Source: Desulfoglaeba alkanexedens ALDC (GTDB taxonomy: Bacteria; Desulfobacterota; Syntrophobacteria; Syntrophobacterales; DSM-9756). From it: a stretch of 64,000 nt of DNA. The notes under the pieces are model-generated. The model ran no database searches. It was not told the origin of the DNA and saw only the letters and a program-made list of their open reading frames with translations. Each line of letters starts with the position of its first letter. Positions within the stretch are counted from its first letter, which is position 1. Of the stretch, positions 56,351 through 64,000 are shown piece after piece. The translations under genes were made by a program, and so were the position numbers. The stretch is from contig NZ_CP040098.1 of the NCBI RefSeq assembly GCF_005377625.1, positions 3,301,584-3,365,583 of the forward strand. Direction: 5' to 3'.

Positions 56351-57496
56351 ATGGGATGGATTCTCTACCGCTACATCGTCCGGGAGCAGGTCATGCCCGC
56401 CGCCATCTGTTTTTTTGGACTCGTCATGGTCCTGGTGGCCGGCCGGCTCATGCAACTGACCTCCTACCTCTTTTCGTCTTCCATCACCTGGTTCGATCTG
56501 CTGGAGATCATGGGTTTGGCCGTTCCGAAGCTGATGCTTTACGCCCTGCCCATGGCCACGCTCCTTGGCACCCTGCTCGCCTTCCTCCGCCTCAACAACG
56601 ACAACGAGCTGACGGCCCTCAAGGTGGCCGGGCTGGGGTTCAGGCAGTTCGCCCCCGCCGTCCTGACCGTGGCCCTCGTGACAACGCTGCTTTCCTTTTA
56701 CACCTCCCTCTGGCTCGTGCCAACCGCCAATCTGGAATTCCGCGAGAAGCTCGCTTCCCTGGGGAAGGCGGTACTTCCCGCGCTGCTTCGCGAAGGCATG
56801 TTCATCGATGCCATTCCCAACTTAGTCTTTTTTTTCAAGCACGTGGAACCAGAGAGCTTTCGCATCGAAGGCGTGTTCATCCACGACGGACGCGATCCTC
56901 AACTGAGCGCGTCGATCGTGGCCAAGCGGGCCCAGATCCTGAACTACTCGACGCGGAACACCCTTGTGCTGCAGGCGGCCGACGGGGTGATCACCAGGGT
57001 CGGCCGCAACCTCACGGATGCCCAAGCGGTGGCCTTCGAAGATTACCAGTTTGTACTGCCTCTGGACCAGCTGTTTCGGGAATCGAAATCTCAAAGAAGG
57101 GACGAATTGACCCTGGAGGAACTCTTCGCCGCCTATGACGCGACGGGCGACGCACGGTATGCCATGGAAGCTCATATCCGGTTTTCGCTCCCCGTGGCCT
57201 GCCTCCTTCTGGCCATGGCGGCCGCCCCTCTGGGTGCGCTTTTCCAGCGGGGAAACCGCCTGGCCGGCGTGAGTCTGGGGATCGCCCTGTTTCTGGCCTA
57301 TTATGTCGTTCTCTCGGCCGGCAAAGGACTGGGTGAACAAGCCGTCATCCCGCCCTGGCTTGCGGTCTGGCTTCCCAACCTGGCGGTGTTCGCCCTGGCC
57401 GCCGCACTGTGGACCAAGACGCACCGGGAAATCCCGTTCACCAGGCTGCCATCTTTGACGGAGCAGCTCAAACGCCGCGTGAGGCGCACCCGATGA
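56351..57496 (+). CDS. lptF: LPS export permease LptF
   Basis: 381 residues, YjgP/YjgQ family. LPS is moved from the inner membrane by LptB2FG. Three N-terminal helices (YRYIVREQVMPAAICFFGLV onward), a periplasmic beta-jellyroll domain (about 130-270: GMFIDAIPNLVFFFKHVEPE) and three C-terminal helices (FSLPVACLLLAMAAAPLGAL). ATG 56351 opens MGWILYRYIVREQ; the longer frame to 56225 overlaps the dgt gene. lptG follows 76 bp later. Confidence 0.92.
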   Translation: MGWILYRYIVREQVMPAAICFFGLVMVLVAGRLMQLTSYLFSSSITWFDLLEIMGLAVPKLMLYALPMATLLGTLLAFLRLNNDNELTALKVAGLGFRQFAPAVLTVALVTTLLSFYTSLWLVPTANLEFREKLASLGKAVLPALLREGMFIDAIPNLVFFFKHVEPESFRIEGVFIHDGRDPQLSASIVAKRAQILNYSTRNTLVLQAADGVITRVGRNLTDAQAVAFEDYQFVLPLDQLFRESKSQRRDELTLEELFAAYDATGDARYAMEAHIRFSLPVACLLLAMAAAPLGALFQRGNRLAGVSLGIALFLAYYVVLSAGKGLGEQAVIPPWLAVWLPNLAVFALAAALWTKTHREIPFTRLPSLTEQLKRRVRRTR

Positions 57497-57572
57497 AGTC
57501 CCCGGCGGTGACGTTTTCGTCCGCGAAGTCCCCCTGCGGGCCGTACCGGGCCCGCCTGAGGTCAGGCTCACC

Positions 57573-58649
57573 ATGAAGCTGTTGACCCGTTACGTTCTCC
57601 GCCATTTCCTTTCCTTTTTCGCCATGGCCCTCTTCGGATTCGGCGGCATCTACATGGTGGTGGACTTCTTCGAAAAATTCGACGACGTCCTGGAAAGACA
57701 GGCCTCCATGGCCGATGCGGCACTCTACTTCCTGCTGAAGCTCCCCCTCATCCTGAACCAAGGCATCCCCATGGCCGTTCTTCTGGCTACTCTGATCGGC
57801 CTGGGCATCCTGGAAAGAAACCGCGAACTGGTGGCCATGCGATCGGCGGGCATCGGAGTCCGTACCTACGCCGCACCCATCCTGGGCGCAGCGCTCGTGA
57901 TTTCCGGCCTCACGTTCGTGCTCGGTGAAACCCTGGCCCGGGACTTCAACCGCCGGGCTCAAGAAGTCTGGGACCACCGCATCGAAGGCCGCGACCGCTC
58001 CCTCGGATGGCTCAGTGAAAACATCTGGTATCGCGGCGAAGAGGTCATCTACCGGATCCGTCTCTACGACGTACGGTCCCAGAAGCTTCACGGCGTTTCC
58101 CTTTATTTCCTGGACGACGCCTTCAACTTGAAGGAACGCCTGGAGGCCGAAGAATTGCGATGGGAGGGCTCAGAGTGGACGGCCCACAAAGGGGCCTTAT
58201 TGAGGTACGGTCCGGAGGAGATCGAACAGGAGGTGTTCGAGGTAAGAAAGTTGGCGCTGGCCGAAACCCCGGCGGACTTCACGAGGCTGGACGCGCTTCC
58301 CCAGGAACTGGACTGGTTCGAACTGTACCGCTACACCCGAAAACTCATGGAAGACGGCTACGACGCAGCCCCCTACCGCGTGGAACTTCACACCCGTGTA
58401 GCCTTTCCTCTCATGTCCGTCATCCTGGCCGTGATGGGCATCGCCATTTCGCTTCGTACGGGCCGTTACGGGGGCATCGCCATGGGCATCGTTCTGGCCC
58501 TGGTAGCGGCCTTTGTTTACATCATGGTACTGCAGCTGGGATCATCGCTCGCCACCGCCGGCATTCTTCCGCCGACGGTGGGCGTGTGGGCTGGAAACGT
58601 CCTTTTCACGGCCCTGGGATGGCACCTTTGGGTGAAGGCCCGCCAGTGA
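57573..58649 (+). CDS. lptG: LPS export permease LptG
   Basis: 358 residues, partner of LptF. MKLLTRYVLRHFLSFFAMAL and VVDFFEKFDDVLERQASMAD at the start, FLLKLPLILNQGIPMAVLLA in the second helix, the jellyroll domain (KLHGVSLYFLDDAFNLKERL), and the C-terminal helices VAFPLMSVILAVMGIAISLR and so on. Same domain order as LptF. Ends 11 bp from the convergent response regulator gene. Confidence 0.93.
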   Translation: MKLLTRYVLRHFLSFFAMALFGFGGIYMVVDFFEKFDDVLERQASMADAALYFLLKLPLILNQGIPMAVLLATLIGLGILERNRELVAMRSAGIGVRTYAAPILGAALVISGLTFVLGETLARDFNRRAQEVWDHRIEGRDRSLGWLSENIWYRGEEVIYRIRLYDVRSQKLHGVSLYFLDDAFNLKERLEAEELRWEGSEWTAHKGALLRYGPEEIEQEVFEVRKLALAETPADFTRLDALPQELDWFELYRYTRKLMEDGYDAAPYRVELHTRVAFPLMSVILAVMGIAISLRTGRYGGIAMGIVLALVAAFVYIMVLQLGSSLATAGILPPTVGVWAGNVLFTALGWHLWVKARQ

Positions 58650-58660
58650 AGCCGGCCCCT

Positions 58661-59026
58661 TCAATCAGGAAGCCGGGTTTCGAGAGCCATGGCGATCTTC
58701 TTTTTCAGTTCCGTCAGGTCGAAGCTCTTCACCACGTAATAGTCGGCGGCAATGGACTTGGCGTCTTCCTTGAAAGTATCGTAAGCGGTCGAAAGGATCA
58801 CGGGGAGGTCGTAGAAGCGGTTTCGGATATCCTGCAACAGGTCGAGCCCGTCGTAGTCCACCATCTTGATGTCGAGGATGACCAGGTCCGGCCGCTCCGC
58901 CTCGATCCTTTCCATGAGCTTGTGTCCGCTTTCCGCCGTGATCACCTCATAGCCGGCCTCCTTGAGCTCCTCGGAATAGAGCAGCCGAATATGCTCTTCA
59001 TCGTCGACCACCAATATTTTCGGCAT
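58661..59026 (-). CDS. Single-domain response regulator (CheY-like)
   Basis: 121 residues, receiver domain only. Acidic pocket D8-D9 (ILVVDDEE), phosphoacceptor D52 (LVILDIKMVDYDG), serine/threonine LSTAYDTFKE and the lysine in YYVVKSFDL. ATG 59026 has GGGAGG 6 bases upstream; the longer frame begins with TTG. No output domain, so it acts through protein contact. Downstream of a glycosyltransferase gene by 25 bp and probably in its operon. Confidence 0.9.
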   Translation of the reverse strand: MPKILVVDDEEHIRLLYSEELKEAGYEVITAESGHKLMERIEAERPDLVILDIKMVDYDGLDLLQDIRNRFYDLPVILSTAYDTFKEDAKSIAADYYVVKSFDLTELKKKIAMALETRLPD

Positions 59027-59051
59027 CAGCAACCTCCCTTGCCTATTTTAA

Positions 59052-60284
59052 TCAACGCCATCGTTCCACGAGATAGGATTTGTTTTCCTCAAATATGGTA
59101 CAGGTCTCTTCCACGTGTTCTTCGGCCTGCTGGATGGAGATCCGTTCCGTCCGGTTGGCGTAGGAAACCACTTTGCCCAGATACAAGGGAAGGATGGAAT
59201 CGATCACCCGGGTCCGCTCCGCTTCGTCGCGGTCGCGATAGGCCAGAGCTGCGGAAAAAAGGACCAGCCCCCAGGTGTGGCTGGGGAAAGAAAAGTGAGG
59301 CAGCTCCAGGCTTCGGATTTCCTGGATCTTGTTGAAAACCGCCGGTTCGAAGATTTCACGCCAGACCGGCTGGTATTCTTCGAATCCCTGGAGGAAGCGG
59401 GCGTGCAGGCGGCCCATGTTGATTTCCACCTGGGGCGCCACCTCCGTATCCTGACCGTCCATGCTGAAGAGGGCGGTCGGTTTGCTCCATTTTACGATCC
59501 GCCAGAAGTCGGCGTAGGCCACCATGAGATCAAAGATGGTGGCCAGTGTCTGGCGGAACCGGAGGGTGACCTGGGCGAAGGGGTCATTGGCGCGGTGCCG
59601 CTTAGGAGCCCCGATGACAGACTGGCATACGGGGACGCGTGCGGTGAGCGCCAGTGTTCCCACGCAAACATCAATCCCGAACTGGTCCATCGCGGCCGTC
59701 CACACGGGCGGATTGAGAAAGACGTCCACCAGGTCGCCGCGGAACGCGCAGTCTCCGGCGTTCATCTGCCGCACCCGGCGGCCGTAAAGGCAACGGGTCA
59801 GCGGATAGACAATGGCGGTATTCAGGGTGTCTTCGTACTTGTGCCGCAGATAAATGGGAGCCACGTACCCCGCTCCCCTGAGCACCGGTTCGGCCATGCA
59901 CTTGATCCAGGAGGGCGCCAGGTTGGTGATGTCCGCTTCGAACACCACCACCGCCTTGGCCTGGAGTTCCTTCGCCTTATGGAAAAGCATCCTGAGGTTG
60001 GCGCCTTTGCCGCGAACTCCCGGCTCCGTGGTCAGGTAGATCTTGGGGACCTGAGTCGATGAGGACAAAAACGCCGCACGAGTCCCGTCGGCCGAATAAT
60101 TGTCACAGTTGACGATGACCGCATCCATGTCCCCGTAAAACTCGCGGATACCTTGATCCAAACGTTCCACCGTCTGGGCGATGGTTGAGGCTTCATTGAA
60201 CGACGGAACCGCCACCAACAGCTCGGCCCTCGTGATGCCCTGAGGGTTCTCCTCCTCGTAATACACCTTCGCTGACTCCACCAT
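59052..60284 (-). CDS. GT-A glycosyltransferase, GT81/GT2-like
   Basis: 410 residues, cytoplasmic. LLVAVPSFNEASTIAQTVER at the start, AVIVNCDNYSADGTR, TTEPGVRGKGANLRMLFHKA and VVVFEADITNLAPSWI, a DxD-like metal site reading EAD. This GxRGKG segment and layout are seen in glucosyl-3-phosphoglycerate synthase and mannosylglycerate synthase-like enzymes (GT81), so synthesis of a compatible solute such as glucosylglycerate is possible. The C-terminal 120 residues are helical without a match. Substrate not shown by the sequence. Confidence 0.7.
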   Translation of the reverse strand: MVESAKVYYEEENPQGITRAELLVAVPSFNEASTIAQTVERLDQGIREFYGDMDAVIVNCDNYSADGTRAAFLSSSTQVPKIYLTTEPGVRGKGANLRMLFHKAKELQAKAVVVFEADITNLAPSWIKCMAEPVLRGAGYVAPIYLRHKYEDTLNTAIVYPLTRCLYGRRVRQMNAGDCAFRGDLVDVFLNPPVWTAAMDQFGIDVCVGTLALTARVPVCQSVIGAPKRHRANDPFAQVTLRFRQTLATIFDLMVAYADFWRIVKWSKPTALFSMDGQDTEVAPQVEINMGRLHARFLQGFEEYQPVWREIFEPAVFNKIQEIRSLELPHFSFPSHTWGLVLFSAALAYRDRDEAERTRVIDSILPLYLGKVVSYANRTERISIQQAEEHVEETCTIFEENKSYLVERWR

Positions 60285-60408
60285 AGCACCCCCCAGCCCC
60301 GGTCTCGCCCTTTCCAGAAACGACGGTTCACTCCGCCCTGTGGATTTTCACGGTTCCGATCCCGTTCCAGCGGCAGCCGCCCGCTGCCCACGCGTCGCCG
60401 GCGGCACC

Positions 60409-60804
60409 CTACGGTTCCGACGCCGGTCTCTGCCCCGAGGCCCCGCGGGTGTTCCCCTGGATGCTGCCCAGGTAACGGAAAAGATCCGCATCGCTCGAAA
60501 GGACGAAGGTGCTCCTCGGGTTATTGAAGCCCTGGTAGAATTCCAGGCTCCGGTAGAACTGGTAAAACTCGGGATCCCTTCCAAAGGTGTTGGCATAGAT
60601 CTGCGTGGCCGTCGCGTCGGCCCTCCCTCGAATCTCCTGGGACGTGCGGAAGGCCTCCGACGAAATCTTGGCCAGTTCCCTTTCCATTTCACCCAGGATC
60701 GCCGCCCGCTCGCCTTCGCCTTCCGAACGGTACTGGGCCGCGATCCGCTTCCGCTCCGACACCATGCGTTCGAACACCTTCTCCTGGACGGAATCCACAT
60801 AATT
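60409..60804 (-). pseudogene. hflC: HflC, 3' part (separated by IS insertion)
   Basis: C-terminal about 130 residues of HflC: NYVDSVQEKVFERMVSERKR, then YRSEGEGERAAILGEMEREL and ADATATQIYANTFGRDPEFY, the SPFH family coiled coil and tail. It has no start of its own: frame upstream is IS sequence. Joining 60804 to 61443 with one base shared restores a 343-codon hflC, which proves the interruption. Confidence 0.9.
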
Positions 60805-61442
60805 TCTCTTGGGTAAACCCCCGGCTTTGCCGGGGGACTCCCAGAGTTTGACATTTCCGGGAGTATGCGAAAGCCTTCCTCTTGTGAACCGCTCAAAGTT
60901 TACAAAAGGAAAGGCTTTCGCATGGATGGAACTCAAAGCTTAAGCCACACGGTCTGGGAGTGCAAGTACCATGTGGTCTGGATCCCGAAGTACCGCAGGA
61001 AGAGTCTTTACGAGCAACTCCGCAAGCACCTGGGCCAAGTCTTCAGAGAACTGGCCAGACAGAAAGAGAGTATGATCGAAGAAGGTCACCTGATGCCGGA
61101 TCATGTGCACATGCTCATCTCGATCCCACCAAAGTATGGAGTTGCACAGGTGGTTGGCTACATCAAAGGAAAAAGCGCCATCCACATCGCCAGAACCTTC
61201 CTCGGGAGGAAGAAGAACTTCACTGGCCAGAACTTTTGGGCCAGGGGCTACTTTGTGTCCACAGTTGGAAGAGACGAGCAGATGATCCGCGAATACATCA
61301 AAAAGCAGGAAACTGAGGATCGTCGACTCGATCAACTGAATATGTTCGAATAGTCGCCACCTTTTAAGGTGGCCAATGGTTTACAATCGCTTTGAGCGGT
61401 CCACGGTTTTACAAGCCTCCGGCTTTGCCGGAGGTACATGAC
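60804..61442 (+). mobile_element. IS200-type insertion element inside hflC
   Basis: About 639 bp. Subterminal hairpins lie at both ends: CCCCCGGCTTTGCCGGGGG near 60820 and CCTCCGGCTTTGCCGGAGG near 61415-61433. It carries one gene, a Y1 transposase, and no tnpB. There is no target duplication, as expected of the IS200/IS605 family; the exact end is ambiguous by one base (a shared T). Confidence 0.88.
60922..61353 (+). CDS. tnpA: IS200/IS605-family transposase TnpA
   Basis: 143 residues, HUH single-strand transposase. HTVWECKYHVVWIPKYRRKS near the start; the HUH motif in MPDHVHMLISIP (H-x-H); and the catalytic tyrosine in QMIREYIKKQETED near the C-terminus, with VGYIKGKSAIHIARTF in the middle. 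All catalytic residues are intact so it could be active. ATG 60922 is chosen over an upstream in-frame ATG at 60865 because it begins the family's N-terminus and is preceded by AAAGG. Confidence 0.92.
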   Translation: MDGTQSLSHTVWECKYHVVWIPKYRRKSLYEQLRKHLGQVFRELARQKESMIEEGHLMPDHVHMLISIPPKYGVAQVVGYIKGKSAIHIARTFLGRKKNFTGQNFWARGYFVSTVGRDEQMIREYIKKQETEDRRLDQLNMFE

Positions 61443-62076
61443 TGATCCGCTTGATGCGGATATCCAAGAGTTCGATGCCGAATTCCGGGACGAGCCGGGA
61501 CGCATCGGCCACCATCTCCCGCGTGATCTTTTCACGGCCCTTGATCACCGGCGCAAACAGGGTCTCACCGGTCTCGGTCCCTTCCACGCTTTCCAGCAGA
61601 AGCTGAAATTCCTGGACCCCAGCCTCCAGGAGTTTTGCCTTGGCGTCCTCCCAACCTTCACTTCGCACCAGCTCTTCCAGGAAATTGTTGGAGACGTGGT
61701 CACGGACCACCGCATCGATGATGCCGTCCAGCCGGCTGAGGGCGGTCGGGACGTTTCCGACTCTCATGAGGAAAAGCAGCGGGTCCTTGATGCGCCACCG
61801 AGCCGTGGAATCCACCCAAATGTATTTCTTGTCCTTGGTGGGGATCTGGTTCGGGTTGCCGTCCCACTTCAGGACCCGCTTTTCGAAGAAGTTGGCCTTC
61901 TGAATGAGCGGCAGCTTGAAATGCAGGCCCGCCTGGGTAATGGGTTCCCCCACGGGCCGGCCCAACTGGGTGACCACGACCTGCTCGGTTTCCTTCACCA
62001 CGAAAAGCGAACTCCAAGCAATCACCCCGATCACGATGAGAACGACGACAACCAGACGACTACCCTTGGGGAACAT
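61381..62076 (-). pseudogene. hflC: HflC, 5' part (truncated by IS insertion)
   Basis: N-terminal about 211 residues of the SPFH-family protease modulator HflC, then about 20 residues of IS-derived sequence (HVPPAKPEACKTVDRSKRL) and a stop at 61381. Signal-anchor VVVVLIVIGVIAWSSLFVV, ETEQVVVTQLGRPVGEPI, KADWDG-like region (VLKWDGNPNQIPTKDKKYIW) and IELLDIRIKRI are those of HflC. It overlaps the hflK stop (TGATG), with GGAGGAG upstream. Truncation removes the C-terminal coiled coil. Confidence 0.9.
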
Positions 62077-63167
62077 CACTTCTCCTCCGCCGGCCGGCCG
62101 GCCGCCGCGCCGGTATCTTCCCCGGCACTCCACCCGGCAAGCCCCCCGGAACCCAGATTCAGAAGCGGCAGGACGCCGGGGCCTGATTCATCCAGCACGA
62201 TAATCCGGTCCACCTTTTCGATGAACTGAGGCATGCTTTCCAGGTACATGCGACGCCGCGTGACATCGGGAGCCTTCCGGTACTCCTCAAGGATGCTCGC
62301 AAACCGCGTCACGTCGCCCTCGGCCCGATTCACCCGCTGGAGTGCATACCCTTCCGCCTGCGTGATCATCTGGCGGGCCTGGCCGCGGGCCCGCGGAATT
62401 CTTTCATTGTAGACCTGCTGAGCCTCGTTGATCATGCGCTCCTTCTCCTGGCGTGCCTCGTTCACTTCGTTGAACGCCGCCTTCACAGCGTCCGGAGGGT
62501 TGGCGTTCTGGAGCTTCACCACGACGATCTGGAGTCCCGTCCGGTAGGTGTCCATGATTTCTTGGATTTCACGGCCCGCCAGGTCCGCGATGGATGCGCG
62601 CCCGATGGTGAGCACCTCGTCCGCAAAGCGGTTCCCCACGATCCGGCGCATCACCGATTCCGAGATGTCGTCCAGCGTACCTTCCACGTCATGAAGCTGA
62701 AACAGGTAATCCACCGGATTCTTGATCATGTATTGGACCGTCCACTGGATATCGATCACATTCAGGTCGCCGCTGAGCATCCGGCTTTCTTCCTCGTAGC
62801 CTTTTTCGGCAAACCTCGTCCGGACCCCCGGGCTCACCGTCCGGTACCCGTACTCGCGCTGCAGCACCCGCCCCGTGATGACCTTGGTCACGTCCTCGAC
62901 GCCGAAGGGGATCTTGAAGTGAAGGCCCGCCCCGGCGGTTCGCACGAATTTCCCGAACCGCAACACCACGGCGGTTTCTTCCGGCTGCACCGTGTAGTAG
63001 GAAGTAAAGCCGATGAGGGCGGCCACCACCAGAAGTGCCAAGCCCCAAAACGGGCCGCGCCCCAGGGACGGCAGGCTGAAACGGCCCTTCAGCCGTTTCA
63101 TAACTTCTTCGAGATCTTGTATGTTCCCGGGCCCCGGACCCCGGTGGGGGGGACGTTCCCAATCCAT
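62076..63167 (-). CDS. hflK: FtsH protease modulator HflK
   Basis: 363 residues, SPFH/stomatin family. Cytoplasmic N-terminus, one helix at about 42-60 (FWGLALLVVAALIGFTSYYT), then QPEETAVVLRFGKFVRTAGA, NVIDIQWTVQYMIKNPVDYL, LQNANPPDAVKAAFNEVNEA and the long helix RGQARQMITQAEGYALQRVN. Forms a large membrane complex with HflC around FtsH. Here its partner gene is broken, so the complex would be altered. ATG 63167 has AGGAGG upstream. Confidence 0.93.
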   Translation of the reverse strand: MDWERPPHRGPGPGNIQDLEEVMKRLKGRFSLPSLGRGPFWGLALLVVAALIGFTSYYTVQPEETAVVLRFGKFVRTAGAGLHFKIPFGVEDVTKVITGRVLQREYGYRTVSPGVRTRFAEKGYEEESRMLSGDLNVIDIQWTVQYMIKNPVDYLFQLHDVEGTLDDISESVMRRIVGNRFADEVLTIGRASIADLAGREIQEIMDTYRTGLQIVVVKLQNANPPDAVKAAFNEVNEARQEKERMINEAQQVYNERIPRARGQARQMITQAEGYALQRVNRAEGDVTRFASILEEYRKAPDVTRRRMYLESMPQFIEKVDRIIVLDESGPGVLPLLNLGSGGLAGWSAGEDTGAAAGRPAEEK

Positions 63168-63217
63168 GAATCCTCCTGTCGTGATTCTTCAGCGGCAACC
63201 CTGAACCGCTTCGAACG

Positions 63218-63382
63218 TCAGCGTTTTCGGAGCCCCTCGAACACGTACGCGAAAAACACGAGGAGCACCGCCATCACGATGATGACGCCGGGGCCGGCGG
63301 ACGGGATGAAAAAGCGTGCCAGGAAATAGGCAAAGAAAGCCCCGAGGGCCGCTCGAATAAGAAAAATCCTCAGTTGCAGCAT
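63218..63382 (-). CDS. Small membrane protein (54 aa) upstream of hflK
   Basis: 54 residues: MLQLRIFLIRAALGAFFAYF at the start, then LARFFIPSAGPGVIIVMAVL, and a basic end (GLRKR). Two hydrophobic helices separated by a PSAGPG turn. It lies 50 bp before hflK on the same strand. No known family name; the alternating hydrophobic pattern and clean stop TGA support a real gene. A longer frame on the same strand, 63189-63422, is a shadow. Confidence 0.6.
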   Translation of the reverse strand: MLQLRIFLIRAALGAFFAYFLARFFIPSAGPGVIIVMAVLLVFFAYVFEGLRKR

Positions 63383-63688
63383 CGATTCCCGTCTTTCGGT
63401 TCCGGCGGAACCCTCGGCTCACTCGGGCGACACAAGGTCTCTGCCTGATGCAGAAATAGCGAAGCTGATCCTAACGGCACCCCCCGGCATTGTCAAGGAC
63501 ATCCGAGCGTTGCATCATCGGAAATCCTTGATTCCATGCACCTTTCTCCTTCCCGCCCTGCCAAGGGATCGTTCCAATGGGCCCGGGAAAATGCCCGCTC
63601 CCGCCAAGCTGGTGATCCCCCCATAAGCGCTAAGTTGTTTTGTAAACACTCACTGGTTGCATTTACGCCATTGGGTTGTTTTTAAAGA

Positions 63689-63720
<32 letters not shown>

Positions 63721-63756
63721 TGAAAAAATCAGGTCAGCGAAGACTCTGATGTGAAC

Positions 63757-63986
63757 TTCCCTCGTTCCAAGCTCCAGCTTGGGAACGCCCTGCCCGGGAA
63801 GCTCCAGCTTCCTCCTGCTACAGCTGAAACGCGCTGTCTTTCTAGGGAGCTTGCCAGGATCTCGAAGTGGTCTTTCCTCTCGTTCCAAGCTTTGGCTTGG
63901 GAACGGCCTCACCGAAGCTGGAGCTTCTGCACAGTTGTGTTCCCAAGCTGGAGCTTGGGAACAAGAAGTAAAAGATCTGCACCCTT
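63757..63986 (+). repeat. Composite repeat A/C
   Basis: Damaged palindrome GTTCCAAGCTCCAGCTTGGGAAC near 63764, block C (CTGCCCGGGAAGCTCCAGCT, CCTCCTGCTACAGCTGAAAC), then a complete repeat A (63882-63963). Same arrangement as at 38.8 and 46.3 kb. Confidence 0.8.
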
Positions 63987-64000
63987 CGATGTTGGATGTT

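Noticed and set aside
63189..63422. 77-codon minus-strand frame upstream of hflK
   Set aside because: It is arginine-rich and out of frame with the hydrophobic 54-residue gene at 63218-63382, which is the more likely gene.

Overview
The window is about 64 kb of GC-rich Gram-negative chromosome. The gene content suggests an anaerobic or syntrophic Desulfobacterota-type bacterium of the Syntrophobacter/sulfate-reducer kind: a four-subunit 2-oxoacid:ferredoxin oxidoreductase (korDABC), a two-subunit iron-sulfur fumarase next to sdhCDAB, acetyl-CoA synthetase, DUF3786 and CODH/ACS-gamma-like Fe-S proteins, and LptF/LptG. This placement is inferred from gene content; no rRNA gene is present to test it.

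Layout. 1-4.2 kb: minus-strand envelope and transport genes (MFS, DedA, a small membrane-anchored protein, an ABC-2 permease/ATPase pair, a PepSY protein). 4.2-5.2 kb: gene-free, ending AT-rich. 5.2-10.8 kb: a polysaccharide island of alphaproteobacterial look (glycerophosphotransferase-like enzyme, Wzx flippase, GT4, a GINT1-like protein) with remnants of a GT2, a second flippase and a REP-associated transposase. 11-14.6 kb: HMG-CoA lyase, a thiolase-like protein and an MBL hydrolase. 15.2-15.5 kb: an IS66 orfA relic. 15.8-25.4 kb: a lipid A aminoarabinose cluster arnBCADT (arnT frameshifted), an ArnE/F-like flippase subunit and an OmpR-type two-component system. 25.8-29.8 kb: tRNA-Arg, surE and korDABC. 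31-35.9 kb: fumarase and sdhCDAB. 36.7-38.6 kb: acs. 39.4-46 kb: J-domain protein, Fe-S protein, DUF3786 protein, Nudix hydrolase and HrpA. 46.6-50.2 kb: purine nucleoside phosphorylase and two MTA/SAH-deaminase-type amidohydrolases. 50.4-56.2 kb: nadC, valS, an acidic protein and a dGTPase. 56.4-58.6 kb: lptF and lptG. 58.7-63.4 kb: a single-domain response regulator, a GT-A glycosyltransferase, hflC split by an IS200-type element, hflK and a 54-codon membrane protein.

The arn genes form one functional unit: ArnB and ArnA make UDP-L-Ara4FN, ArnC moves it to undecaprenyl phosphate, ArnD deformylates it, the ArnE/F-like protein would flip it and ArnT would transfer it to lipid A, with the adjacent kinase/regulator as the obvious control. 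kor, fum and sdh cover consecutive TCA steps, and acs connects acetate to acetyl-CoA.

The most striking non-genic feature is a family of palindromic and MITE-like repeats near 22.7, 25.5, 29.9-30.6, 38.8, 46.1-46.6, 50.2 and 63.8 kb. One member has 10-bp terminal inverted repeats and exists as a minimal 193-bp copy and as a tandemly expanded 674-bp copy. In two places the end of a repeat supplies the stop codon of the neighbouring gene. I did not find a clear, wholly new multi-gene system; the best candidates for new biology are the repeat family, the Fe-S/DUF3786 gene pair and the phosphorylase/double-deaminase operon.
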